From J051 sp040289295 (lineage in GTDB: Bacteria > Armatimonadota > Fimbriimonadia > Fimbriimonadales > ATM1): a stretch of 33,021 nucleotides of DNA. A model generated the notes under the pieces. The model saw only the letters and a program-made list of their open reading frames with translations. It made no database searches and was not told where the DNA came from. The translations under genes and the position numbers were made by a program. Below, one piece after another: positions 8,647 through 17,673 of this stretch; within the stretch, counting starts at the first letter, position 1; each line of letters starts with the position of its first letter. The stretch is taken from contig PSLA01000023.1 in NCBI GenBank assembly GCA_040289295.1, positions 1 through 33,021 on the forward strand, read 5' to 3'.

Positions 8647-9672
8647 CTGTTCTTCGAGTGGACCGTAGTCGTTGGTTTCTTGATAGGGACGTTTTTCGGA
8701 AGTTTTCTTAACGTCGTTATCTACAGGCTGCCGAGAGGTATGTCCCTGTGGCAACCGCCCAGCCACTGTCCGCGCTGTAGCCACCGGCTGGGGCCGGTTG
8801 ACCTGATCCCCTTGTTCTCACTCCTGCTTTCCCGTGGCAAGTGCCGCTACTGCGGCGGGCGTATCGGCTGCAGGTACTTCGTTGTAGAGCTGATTTCGGC
8901 GGCGGTGTGGGCGGGCTTCTGGTGGCGGTTCCTGGTGGCAGGGTCGGACCCGGTTGGTTTCCTGCTTTTCGCCGCGTTCGGCACAGTCCTACTCGCTGCC
9001 CTGTTCATTGACTTGGAGCACTACATCATCCCCGATTCGCTGAACGCCTGGCTGCTGCCGATCGCCGCGGGATGGAACGTGCACCTGGTCGCCAGTGGCA
9101 GCGGAGGGTGGGTGCAAGTAGACGGTATCGCCTTGCCGGTTGCGCTCGCGGGGTACCTCGTCGGTTGGGGGCTGCTGTTCGGGATCGCTCTGTTTGGCAG
9201 GGTTCTCCTCAAGCGGGACGCAATGGGCCACGGCGACATTAAGCTCGCCCGAGGGCTGGGGGCGATGCTAGGGCCGAGCTTGGCTCTGGGCGCTTTTGCG
9301 ATTGCGGTTGTAGCCGGTGCGGTGCTGGGGGCCGCCCAGGTGGCTTTGCGCAAAACGGTGGATGAAGGCGCCTCAGACCTCCAGGACGGGCATGATGAGG
9401 AGCCGGAGTCTTTGGGCAGCCTGTTGAAGTGTGGGTTGGGCTACCTCCTGATCGTGGACGTGGTCGCCTTGTTCCGCCCGAACCTGAATCGGTCGTGGTT
9501 CGGCGATTCCCCTGGAGAATCAGAGGGCATAGAGGATGATTGGGAGCCGAGCCTGACCACGATTCCGTTCGGTCCGTACCTCGTGGTGGGTGCCTTAGTG
9601 GCGGCGACGCTCCCTGAGGCGCTCCTCGCTGCGGGCAGAAGGTATCTTGAGTGGGCGACGGGCGTGCGCTGA
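8647..9672 (+). CDS. pilD: PilD, prepilin leader peptidase, probable CTG start
   Basis: 341 aa from a CTG at 8647. This polytopic aspartic protease removes the leader of prepilins and usually N-methylates the new N-terminus. The start rests on the sequence: AAGGAGG at 8635-8641 lies five bases upstream, there is no ATG, GTG or TTG between the TAA at 8620 and a TTG at 8680, and the extra residues (FFEWTVVVGFL) complete the first membrane segment before GSFLNVVIYRLP, the family signature. Starting at 8680 would cut that segment. Zinc-site cysteines are C41, C44, C66 and C69. The catalytic Asp pair is D122 (FIDLEHYIIPD) and D197 in GHGD. About 100 residues after the GHGD motif contain an acidic cytoplasmic-type insertion (DLQDGHDEEPESLG) before the conserved IPFGPYLVVGA. 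It sits directly before the pseudopilin genes it would process. Confidence 0.92.
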   Translation: MFFEWTVVVGFLIGTFFGSFLNVVIYRLPRGMSLWQPPSHCPRCSHRLGPVDLIPLFSLLLSRGKCRYCGGRIGCRYFVVELISAAVWAGFWWRFLVAGSDPVGFLLFAAFGTVLLAALFIDLEHYIIPDSLNAWLLPIAAGWNVHLVASGSGGWVQVDGIALPVALAGYLVGWGLLFGIALFGRVLLKRDAMGHGDIKLARGLGAMLGPSLALGAFAIAVVAGAVLGAAQVALRKTVDEGASDLQDGHDEEPESLGSLLKCGLGYLLIVDVVALFRPNLNRSWFGDSPGESEGIEDDWEPSLTTIPFGPYLVVGALVAATLPEALLAAGRRYLEWATGVR

Positions 9673-9743
9673 GTCGGCTGCTTGTGGAACAATCTGCAGC
9701 CAGATGTCGTCCCACAATCAAATCCGCGGAGGAAACAACATTC

Positions 9744-10577
9744 ATGAAACGCCATCTGGGCTTTACACTGATAGAGTTGCTCACGGTGATTGCGATCATC
9801 GTGATTTTGGCCGCCATCCTTTTCCCGGTGTTCAACCGGGCGAAGACGCAGGCGAAGCGCTCTGCCGACAGCAGCAAGATGCAAAACATTCATCAGGCGC
9901 TGATGCTCTACCGTGAGGATCAAGGAGGGTTTCCCCCCTTGCTGCTGCAGGTTGCGGAGTTCGACCCGAACTCCGGCCTGCGGAACGTCAAGGCGCTGCG
10001 ACATGCATACCTTTACCGTACACGAGTGAAGGACGTGAACCAGTTCCACAGCGAGGTGGCAGGGGACAACGACCTGGACAACCTGACGAATGCCTGCTGG
10101 CCGAACCGGTATGACCCCTCAACCAACCAGGCGCTCGGCTCGACCGCCCCTGGGGATACATCTCCGGTCGTAACCTACCAACACTTGGGGATCAACCCGT
10201 TTGCCCTGAACGGTGACTCGGTGACCGACCCGGCCCGGTTCTACACGTTCGACAACTATGACATCGAGCCGACGCGAAACCTTGATTGTCAGCCAGGATA
10301 CATGCTGAAGTACATCCTTTTCTGGACAGCGCTTGGGCAGGCCGGTGGCGGGCCAAACGACAATCCGCGGCAACTTGGCTACCACGACCCGCCCGAGGAC
10401 ACGGTTGTGACTTGGAACGGCTTCTATCGTGACTGGCGAAGGGAATCTCGAGCACCGTACAACGGCGCAGTGGCTCCGACTCGGTTCAACCATGACTTGG
10501 TGCTCTTCCTTTCGGGCCAGGTTCGGCCGTTCGATTCGCGCGAGGTCTATGAGCGGTCCTGGGCGGCGGGGCGCTGA
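9744..10577 (+). CDS. GspG/FimU-like pseudopilin, first of the minor-pilin operon
   Basis: 277 aa. The start is the ATG at 9744 with GGAGG at 9728-9732; an upstream in-frame start at 9651 would overlap pilD and bury the leader. The leader MKRHLG is cleaved before F7, giving a type III N-terminus FTLIELLTVIAIIVILAAILFPVF with Gly at -1, Phe at +1 and Glu at +5. The continuation AKRSADSSKMQNIHQALMLYR is typical of GspG/PulG-type pseudopilins. The globular part is longer than in major pilins (usually 130-180 aa), ending in LVLFLSGQVRPF, similar to the 'LFADGHV' endings seen in Planctomycetes- and Armatimonadota-type pseudopilins. It may be the FimU-like first subunit of the tip complex. It could instead be the major pilin, but nothing shows that it is abundant. 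Confidence 0.85.
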   Translation: MKRHLGFTLIELLTVIAIIVILAAILFPVFNRAKTQAKRSADSSKMQNIHQALMLYREDQGGFPPLLLQVAEFDPNSGLRNVKALRHAYLYRTRVKDVNQFHSEVAGDNDLDNLTNACWPNRYDPSTNQALGSTAPGDTSPVVTYQHLGINPFALNGDSVTDPARFYTFDNYDIEPTRNLDCQPGYMLKYILFWTALGQAGGGPNDNPRQLGYHDPPEDTVVTWNGFYRDWRRESRAPYNGAVAPTRFNHDLVLFLSGQVRPFDSREVYERSWAAGR

Positions 10578-10606
10578 CACCTTCGCTCTCTTCGGAGGGA
10601 GCTTCT

Positions 10607-12604
10607 ATGATGGGTAGAAACAGGCGAGGATTCAGCCTCGTTGAGATTCTGGTGACGCTGGTGATCTTGGCGGTCGGCGTCCTGACGCTGTTGCGCGCAT
10701 TCCCGATTGTGCTGCGCGGCTTGGGCGTTACGAACGACTACACGGTCGCACAGATCCTCGCGCGTCGCGAGATTGACCGTCTAAAGGGCGTCGCCGACGA
10801 CTTGCCGGAACAGATCTTGCCCGTCAGCTACCAGTTTCAACTCATCAACGGCAACTGGACGCTGATCATCTTCTCCGACCCGAACGTTGCCCCAGACGAC
10901 CTCGGCGCCGGCGGCAACATCCTCGAAGATGGGAACATCGAGATCGTAAATCCCGCCGGCTCGAATGCTCTCATCTATTGGCGGTACTACAACGACGCGA
11001 ACCGCATCCGACGCGTCATCGGGGAGGGTGGACGCATCCCCGCGCCCCGACCTGTGGGCAACGACTTCGGCTCGCTTCAGGTGCTGCAGTTCGGGCCGGT
11101 TGTGAACGACCCCAGCCTGCTGTTTGTTTACAGCAGTGACATGGAGGAGCGAGCGATTAGCGGTACGTCGCCCGGTGAAGCGATTCGCAATCCTCGCCCA
11201 TGGGAATATACGGTCGACAATGAGGTTCCCCAGGTTTGGATGCCGGGCGATGCGAACCGAGTCGAGGTGCGATACCGGCTTTCGTTCAGTTATTGGGCGA
11301 ACGTTGGCGGTAACGTTCGCCGTGTTGATGTGGTTGATGTGGTCGTGCCCGTTCGCACAGGCGTCGAGTATGACGCGGTCAACAACGAAGTCACTCCGTT
11401 CAACCTGATTCAACTTGCTGGCAACCCGCCAACTTGGGTGGAGTTTGACTTCGGCTCGCTGCGCGTGAACCGTTTGTTTGACCCGGTACCGAACGCCCAA
11501 CCATTCGATCCGAATTATCCGTACGAGTATAAGGTGTTGAATGGAGAGTTGGGGCTTCTACTCTTTAACCCCGCAGGTTACAACTTCCGAGAACGCCGAG
11601 GTCGCGGACGCATTCCGCTGCAGGCGCACGTGAACTACGACGTATACAACTGGCACATCATCCGCGACGACCTGCGCATTGATCGCACGCGTGCGCCGAT
11701 TCACAAGCTCTCGCTGCGGAGGTTGAAGGCGCTCAACGACTTGCTGAACGACAAACGCCGCTATCCAGGCCTTGAGGTTCCCGTACCGGACGGCAACGGT
11801 GGCGTGGTGACCGATCGGGATGTCATCGTACTCGACTTGGACACAGGCGGCATCGTGTCACCACGGGTAGATCCGTCTGACCCCAATTCACCTCCTTGCT
11901 ACAAGGTGGACTATCTCCGGGGCACCATTTCGTTCGCCAGCCCGCTTCGGCCGACGCCTAACTCCGCTGAGGACCTCGCGCGTAGCGTTACCATCATCCT
12001 GCCGGGTGACCCCGGGAATCCGGTGCTGCTCCAGAACGTTGACCCCGGCGGGCGGAACTTCCGTGTGCTCTATCAGGCGCATAACGACTGGGCAGTTCAG
12101 GTGCTCAAAGCCTCGCAGACCTACCGCCTCACCTACGACCCCGCGCTCGGCGTAGGGCAGTACTACATCGGCCAGACCCCCGGCAACGCCTTCGGTCTGC
12201 CCACGCGCATCTACTTCCCCCGTGCGGACATCGGGAACAAAGTGAGCGTGCGCGAGATTTGGTACACCGTGTCCGGCGGTGCCATCCGCGCCATGCGGGA
12301 TCAGGACTTTCTCGTCCGGCCCGTTCCTGCTGGAGACCCGCTGCCCGGCCTGGCGTACATTGACATCCGTGAGGTGGATGCCGCGGCAACCGGCTTTGAT
12401 TGGACCACGAACGGATATGCCGTGCGAGGCGTTTCCGGCACCTCCCTGAAGGCGCGGGCCATGTGGAACACAGAGGCGAAACAGGACGTCCCAGGAAACG
12501 GAGCCCAACAGATTCAGGAGCGAATGGACCTCCACCGACTGTGGACGAGCGCGTGGCGATTCGTGGAGGTCGAAACCTACTTGACGCGGCGGGATGGGAA
12601 CTAA
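10607..12604 (+). CDS. PilV-like minor pseudopilin with very large C-terminal domain
   Basis: 665 aa; the ATG at 10607 (or 10610) has GGAGG at 10594-10598. The leader MMGRNRRG is cleaved before F9, leaving FSLVEILVTLVILAVGVLTLL. Gly at -1, Glu at +5 and the 'LAVGVL' pattern are typical of PilV/GspI, normally 120-200 aa. Here more than 600 residues of predicted beta-rich extracytoplasmic sequence follow. A repeat-like beta motif occurs twice (YEYKVLNGELGLLLFNPAG near residue 305 and YKVDYLRGTISFASPL near residue 431), resembling motifs in the PilW-like and giant proteins downstream. It ends one base before the next ATG, suggesting co-translation. PilV proteins prime assembly and link PilY1-like proteins in proteobacteria; that role is inferred. 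Confidence 0.8.
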   Translation: MMGRNRRGFSLVEILVTLVILAVGVLTLLRAFPIVLRGLGVTNDYTVAQILARREIDRLKGVADDLPEQILPVSYQFQLINGNWTLIIFSDPNVAPDDLGAGGNILEDGNIEIVNPAGSNALIYWRYYNDANRIRRVIGEGGRIPAPRPVGNDFGSLQVLQFGPVVNDPSLLFVYSSDMEERAISGTSPGEAIRNPRPWEYTVDNEVPQVWMPGDANRVEVRYRLSFSYWANVGGNVRRVDVVDVVVPVRTGVEYDAVNNEVTPFNLIQLAGNPPTWVEFDFGSLRVNRLFDPVPNAQPFDPNYPYEYKVLNGELGLLLFNPAGYNFRERRGRGRIPLQAHVNYDVYNWHIIRDDLRIDRTRAPIHKLSLRRLKALNDLLNDKRRYPGLEVPVPDGNGGVVTDRDVIVLDLDTGGIVSPRVDPSDPNSPPCYKVDYLRGTISFASPLRPTPNSAEDLARSVTIILPGDPGNPVLLQNVDPGGRNFRVLYQAHNDWAVQVLKASQTYRLTYDPALGVGQYYIGQTPGNAFGLPTRIYFPRADIGNKVSVREIWYTVSGGAIRAMRDQDFLVRPVPAGDPLPGLAYIDIREVDAAATGFDWTTNGYAVRGVSGTSLKARAMWNTEAKQDVPGNGAQQIQERMDLHRLWTSAWRFVEVETYLTRRDGN

Positions 12605-12605
12605 G

Positions 12606-14723
12606 ATGTTGAAACTCAGACGGGCGTTTACGTTAGCCGAGTTGCTCGTTGTGATGACGATCGTCGCCATTCTCATCACGCTCATCAGCATTCCGCTCGT
12701 CCGGGGCTTTGGGCTGACGCGCTCCGCCTCTGCGTACAAAGTTGCGCAAGACACGGCTCGACTGGTGAACACGCGCATCAACCGCGAGCTGTCACAGGCG
12801 GTCGTGGTGTTGGATAACTCCGTTCCCGCGGCTTCGGTGGAGGTCCGGGTTCCTCTCGCCCTTGACCCGAACGCCACGGGGAACCCGGTGATGCGCGGCG
12901 GCGACCTCACGGCGTTGCCGGCTGGCAACCCCGCCTCATACGGAAGCGTGTTCTTGCACAACGCGAAGCTCGACTTCGTGCCGGCCTCGCAAGGCGACCC
13001 GGCGAACCCGCAGTTCAACCCTGGCAGGAACCGTATCGACCCAACGTTGAAGAAGCCGCTCGGCCAGATCACCCTGCCGATTGCCCCCGGGGAGACGATC
13101 GTGCGTTACTGGATCGGGCTGCAGCGCCCGTTCATTGAGCCGGACCCAAGCGACAACACGGTCGAAGGCATCTATGCCAACCCCTACGACCCTCGCCTTC
13201 TTGGAGGAACTCGGGGTGACGTGGCTGGCGTAACCGGCGGACGCGAGAACCTTTTCGTCCTTTACCGCGCTGAGGTTCAACCATGGATTCTTCAGAACGG
13301 CGTATACGTTCCTAACCGGGCCTTCTTCGCTGTGGACGCGCAAGGGCGGCCGATCCTCGACGACCCCGGATTCTTCGTTTGGAACCCGACGCAAGTCGCG
13401 GATAACCTGACGGATCACCGCAGGCGCCTCATCAACTGGAAGAACGCAGGCGTCATCCTGGTACAGCAACAGCTTAGCGACCTCATCATCTTCGAGGTGG
13501 ACGAAGGCACGAACGAACTGCTTTACGACCTGATGCCCAACCGTGCGAACACGTACATCCCCCGCATCCGCCCGCTGTTCCAGGCTTTCCCCGAGAGGGT
13601 GTCCAACGAACCCGCCGAGGGCCATCGCCTCGTCCGCGCTGGTCAAGAGACCATCGACATTGAACGTAGGGGCGCGCCGACCGAGTACCGCACCTCGCAA
13701 CACGGCTGGACAACGGACACGCTTGCGCGCATCTTCACGTCTGACCCGCGCACTAACCCGCAGTACTTCGTCGTCCGCTGGCGCCAACCGAGCGGTGGTG
13801 GGAACCCGTATGAGCGATTTGAAGCGGAGATGGCGCTGTTCGACCCCGCGGTCGGCGGCAACGAGTACACCTCGGGTTCCGTCGTGTTTAACATTGCAGG
13901 GTACATGAGGGCGCGGCAGGCCGGGCCTGCTAATCTTGGACAGTTTCTGACACCGGCATCGGGCGGGAACTCGCAGCCGTTGCGATTGGTGCGGATCGAC
14001 CCGCGCGCCGGCAAGCTGCTCACCAGTTTTCCGGTTCAGGATGCACTCGGCTATGTCCCTAACACAGCCGGCTCCACCGCGAACGCCAACCTCTCAGGTT
14101 GGTTGAACAGTCCGTTGGTTCAGGCGAACCCGGGTCTCGCCGACCTCGGACGGCGATTCATCTGGCTTGCCGACACTAACGTGTTTCCGCCGTTCCCCGG
14201 CGATAGCTTCAATCCGCTTTCGGGCCTCGCGCTGGGCTGGCCGATCCCGGATGGGAAGGTGGTTCCGGGGAGCGAGCGCGTCTGGGGGCCCGACATGAGA
14301 CCCGGCCCGAACTTCGGCGAGACCATTCAGTACTCGCGAGTCGCGCAGGGCGACAAGGTGGGGCTGAACCAATACAAGATGAACTACACGGACCAGGATG
14401 AACCGACGGACTACCCCGGCATCCTCGGCGTTCCCGACCCCGGCTCGAACGCGGACGTGCGGAACTACATCCAGCCGCGATTCAAGAAGGGCTACATTGA
14501 GTTCTATAGCAACCCAACGCTCGACCTGTTGCCCGCTGCGCGCATCATTGTCGAGTTTGACTTCCAGTTGAACAGCAACACCGACGGCGTGTTCGTGGAC
14601 TACGACAGCCGCCAGAAGATGCAGGTGGAGGTCGGCATTCGCCGCTATCCTGCTTCGGCGGCCGCCGAGCCCCAGACGGTAACCGTGCGCGATGTGATCG
14701 CGGTGCGCAACTTCGTAAGGTGA
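12606..14723 (+). CDS. PilW/GspJ-like minor pseudopilin, very large
   Basis: 705 aa from the ATG at 12606, one base after the upstream stop; an ATG at 12594 overlapping that stop is an alternative. The leader MLKLRRA ends in Ala, not Gly, before F8: FTLAELLVVMTIVAILITLISI, with Glu at +5. Prepilin peptidases accept Ala at -1, but it is less common. The length is two to three times that of typical PilW proteins. The C-terminal 600 residues look beta-rich and repeat-like, with motifs (VRIDPRAGKLLTSFPVQD near 463, KGYIEFYSNPT near 628) matching the beta module in the neighbouring proteins. It carries no lipobox or catalytic motif. It sits between PilV-like and PilX-like genes, matching the pilV-pilW-pilX order. 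Identity as PilW rests on the N-terminus and gene order, so GspJ-type is equally possible. Confidence 0.75.
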   Translation: MLKLRRAFTLAELLVVMTIVAILITLISIPLVRGFGLTRSASAYKVAQDTARLVNTRINRELSQAVVVLDNSVPAASVEVRVPLALDPNATGNPVMRGGDLTALPAGNPASYGSVFLHNAKLDFVPASQGDPANPQFNPGRNRIDPTLKKPLGQITLPIAPGETIVRYWIGLQRPFIEPDPSDNTVEGIYANPYDPRLLGGTRGDVAGVTGGRENLFVLYRAEVQPWILQNGVYVPNRAFFAVDAQGRPILDDPGFFVWNPTQVADNLTDHRRRLINWKNAGVILVQQQLSDLIIFEVDEGTNELLYDLMPNRANTYIPRIRPLFQAFPERVSNEPAEGHRLVRAGQETIDIERRGAPTEYRTSQHGWTTDTLARIFTSDPRTNPQYFVVRWRQPSGGGNPYERFEAEMALFDPAVGGNEYTSGSVVFNIAGYMRARQAGPANLGQFLTPASGGNSQPLRLVRIDPRAGKLLTSFPVQDALGYVPNTAGSTANANLSGWLNSPLVQANPGLADLGRRFIWLADTNVFPPFPGDSFNPLSGLALGWPIPDGKVVPGSERVWGPDMRPGPNFGETIQYSRVAQGDKVGLNQYKMNYTDQDEPTDYPGILGVPDPGSNADVRNYIQPRFKKGYIEFYSNPTLDLLPAARIIVEFDFQLNSNTDGVFVDYDSRQKMQVEVGIRRYPASAAAEPQTVTVRDVIAVRNFVR

Positions 14724-14730
14724 GGACGCA

Positions 14731-17673
14731 ATGACGAGAGAAAACCGCAACGCAAAGAGAAGTAGAAAGCGAGAGGAAGGGCAGACGCTCGTCATCATCC
14801 TGTTGGTGCTGTTCGTGCTTGCCACGCTCGCGTTCGTGGCGTCCGTTATCCTGGGGCGCGAGATCGAGGCAACGGGTCAGGCCCGAGGTCGGAACCTTGC
14901 CAACGACTTGGCTCAGGCAGGCGTGAGGTATTGCTTCTCGCAGTTACGTTTTTCCGAAGATGGTGCGGACTGGCGCCCGCAACCGCCAACGCCCGTGCCC
15001 GCCGACGTGGATCCAACGCGACCACCTGGCCTGGGGCCGAACTCCGATCCTGACAACCCCGCGGCAACCAATCCCGACCCCGACTACTATTGGCTACGGC
15101 GACAGGTTGATCCGGCTGCTAATGCGCCCGGCGATTTGGGCGGTCCGGACGGGTTAGGCGCGTTCACGCGCCTGAACTTCCGCGGCGGGCGCGCGCTTGT
15201 ACGGGTGCGTTGGGCACCCAGCGACCCGGCGCCGTTCCAAGCGGGCTTGCCGCCCGTTCTTGCGCGTGCGCGGCTTCAGGCGTATACGATCATCGAGTCC
15301 GTGGGTCGCCCGGGCGAGTTCAATCCGCTTGATCCGACCAGCGCTCGCGAACCGAACATCCAGAGCGCGCGGCAGGTAACAGGGATTGCCTCGATTGGAA
15401 TGCTCGAGAGCGCCTACTTCGTTACGAACCTCGACCGTCGTACGGAGCCAATTGATTTCGGCAATCCGATTCCTCTTGCGAGGTTCTTCGATCGGTTCAC
15501 ATCAACGCCCTTGGACGTAATTGTTCCCCGAATCGTGGGCAACCTCCAGGTTGCTCCGCCCAACGGTTACCCAGCAGCGCAGCTTACGGTAGGTGGGCCG
15601 ATGTACTTCAATGCTGACCTGATCGTGCATGGGGTCGTGGACGCGTACCTGAACCGCGACCTCGGACAACAGGTGAACGTCGCCGGAGAGATGCGGTACG
15701 CCGACGGCAACAGCGTCATGAATCTGCGCGCCATCACCGCACAGAGCGGCGTAGAGGTTATCCAAACGGCGCAGGCGTTGCCGAGCAGCGACCCGAACTT
15801 CACGACGCATGGCGGTGTTTTCCGAGACGGACGTGAAGGGCTCGACGCTCTGGGCTACGCACGCGACTCCGTATACAAAGATCCTCCGCTCATCAATGAG
15901 GAGGACCCAAACACTGGCCTGAGGCGCTTCATCGTGGCCACGCGCAATTCCGGTGCGCTTGCCACCGACTCGTCAGGGCGCACGTTCAACCTTGGCCGTC
16001 TCGGATTTGGGCGTGGCGTGTACATTGACAACGACCGCGACCGAGGCCAGGACTCCGAGGACGGTAGCTTCACTCTTCGCTGGGACTACCTGAACCCGCA
16101 CAACGGGCACAGCGCGTCCGGCTGGGATCCGGGCGGCGCGCCGTTCTATGTGCCGAACGCTTGCTACATCTTGTTGACCCGGGACGGTTTCACCATAACG
16201 CGCAACATTCGGCGGAACAACGACACCTGGCGCGACTATGCGCGGACCGACACCGGGCGTCACACACTACGCTTCAAGGTTGGTTACGGCACGAACCCGA
16301 ACGAGGGCTTCCGTATCATCAACGAACTCACGCCCGGCGTCACGAACTTCTTCGCACCGACGGCGGGCGACTTTGACCAAGGACCGCTCTTCAACGGTGT
16401 CATCTATTGCGAGGGCGACGTGCGAGTCCGAGGCGTCATACCGTTCGGTCTAGATCCGGGCAACTCGGGTCGGCCGATGGGAGTGCAGCTGACAATTGCA
16501 ACAGGCGGGAACATCTATGTGGAGGGCAGCATCACACGCGCTCATCCCACTCGCTCGACGATTGCGCTGCTTGCCGAGAACAACGTGGTTCTCAACACCA
16601 CGCAGTTCGTGACGTGGGCGTCGGTGAATGAGGTCGTTACGGATAACAACGACCCAACGAACCCCGGACGCATCAAGGTGGAGGTGGGCTCGCCGTTCAA
16701 CGCCCTTGTGCAGTATCCGCTCGATCCGGTGAACGGATACACGTTCAACAACCCGGACAGCGGGGGCAATCCGATCCGGCCATCGCTGTTCACTTCGCAT
16801 GCGGCGGACTTTAATCGCTCGGCGTTCGTGAACCTACTTATCAACGATCCCTTCTCGGCGACACCGCCTGCGTATCATTTCGACCCGAACGACACGAGGA
16901 ACGCCGCGATCCCGTTCTATCCGAACCCGCCGATCTTCACCTACGGACTTGCCGACCCCTCATCGCAGGTGCTGCCGGTGTTCGAGAAGCGGAGTTTTCC
17001 GCTTGTCCCGATCAACCAGTTCGGGGCGGGCTACACGCTGTTCTTCGGCGGAGACGAGAACATGTTCCAACTGAAGTTGGACAACACGATCGCGCCGCCG
17101 GGTCGCGGGCCGTACATGATGAGCCGCATCACCGCCATGCCGATGGACGTCGAGATTAACGCCGTTCTGTACGCGCAAAACGGCAGTTTCTTCGTCATCC
17201 CCGGCCTGTGGTTTAACCCGAATCCGAACGACCGCCGCGACGCCTTCCAGACTGCGATAGATCGCTTCTCGCAGTTCAGCGCCAGCATTGAGTATCCTTT
17301 CTATGGCGACCCGCTGGACATCAAGGTTACGATCAACGGCAGTGTGTCGGAGAACTTCCCGCCAATGATGGGTGACCAGGAGAAATGGCTCGAGAAATGG
17401 GGATGGATCCCCGCGGAGTACGGCGCAAGCGACGAATACATTCCTGACCAGCACTACCCGCGCGGTGCGGGAGGCCAGCCGCAATACACCAACCGCTTCG
17501 TGCCTAACCTTTTCCTCAACTACGACCCGCTGCTCATGTCCGGCAGGGTGGGCGGGTCCTTCTCGCCGAATGACCCGTACGTGCGGACGGACCTGTTCGG
17601 CCGCTCCCTGCCGCCGATGCCAAAACTGCCCGTCGGCACCAGGCTGCTTTACTTCGGAGAGGTGAACCCATGA
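14731..17673 (+). CDS. PilX-like minor pseudopilin/anchored protein, very large
   Basis: 980 aa. The ATG at 14731 follows a GTGAGGA ribosome site that overlaps the upstream stop. A basic stretch (KRSRKREEG) is followed by the hydrophobic helix QTLVIILLVLFVLATLAFVASV, ending at residue 38 or so, as in the PilX/GspK N-terminal family, where Gly precedes a helix lacking Phe at +1 and Glu at +5. The body has beta-helix-like stretches (VIYCEGDVRVRGVIP, GGNIYVEGSI, IALLAENNVVLNT, MDVEINAVLYAQNGSFFVIPG) seen in large beta-solenoid envelope proteins of this type. Typical PilX proteins are under 200 aa. The stop overlaps the next start by four bases (ATGA), indicating co-translation with the first giant gene. 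The PilX role, contacting PilY1 in the tip complex, is inferred from N-terminus and order. Confidence 0.7.
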   Translation: MTRENRNAKRSRKREEGQTLVIILLVLFVLATLAFVASVILGREIEATGQARGRNLANDLAQAGVRYCFSQLRFSEDGADWRPQPPTPVPADVDPTRPPGLGPNSDPDNPAATNPDPDYYWLRRQVDPAANAPGDLGGPDGLGAFTRLNFRGGRALVRVRWAPSDPAPFQAGLPPVLARARLQAYTIIESVGRPGEFNPLDPTSAREPNIQSARQVTGIASIGMLESAYFVTNLDRRTEPIDFGNPIPLARFFDRFTSTPLDVIVPRIVGNLQVAPPNGYPAAQLTVGGPMYFNADLIVHGVVDAYLNRDLGQQVNVAGEMRYADGNSVMNLRAITAQSGVEVIQTAQALPSSDPNFTTHGGVFRDGREGLDALGYARDSVYKDPPLINEEDPNTGLRRFIVATRNSGALATDSSGRTFNLGRLGFGRGVYIDNDRDRGQDSEDGSFTLRWDYLNPHNGHSASGWDPGGAPFYVPNACYILLTRDGFTITRNIRRNNDTWRDYARTDTGRHTLRFKVGYGTNPNEGFRIINELTPGVTNFFAPTAGDFDQGPLFNGVIYCEGDVRVRGVIPFGLDPGNSGRPMGVQLTIATGGNIYVEGSITRAHPTRSTIALLAENNVVLNTTQFVTWASVNEVVTDNNDPTNPGRIKVEVGSPFNALVQYPLDPVNGYTFNNPDSGGNPIRPSLFTSHAADFNRSAFVNLLINDPFSATPPAYHFDPNDTRNAAIPFYPNPPIFTYGLADPSSQVLPVFEKRSFPLVPINQFGAGYTLFFGGDENMFQLKLDNTIAPPGRGPYMMSRITAMPMDVEINAVLYAQNGSFFVIPGLWFNPNPNDRRDAFQTAIDRFSQFSASIEYPFYGDPLDIKVTINGSVSENFPPMMGDQEKWLEKWGWIPAEYGASDEYIPDQHYPRGAGGQPQYTNRFVPNLFLNYDPLLMSGRVGGSFSPNDPYVRTDLFGRSLPPMPKLPVGTRLLYFGEVNP

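Noticed and set aside
4200..9672. Reading this as a type II secretion locus
   Set aside because: PilT with the AIRNLIRE motif and the pilM/N/O/P/Q set are specific to type IV pili; only the shared ancestry explains GspE/GspF-like features.
11888..13072. A 394-codon minus-strand open frame across the PilV-like and PilW-like genes
   Set aside because: It crosses two confidently called + strand genes and has no family-like motif or ribosome site.
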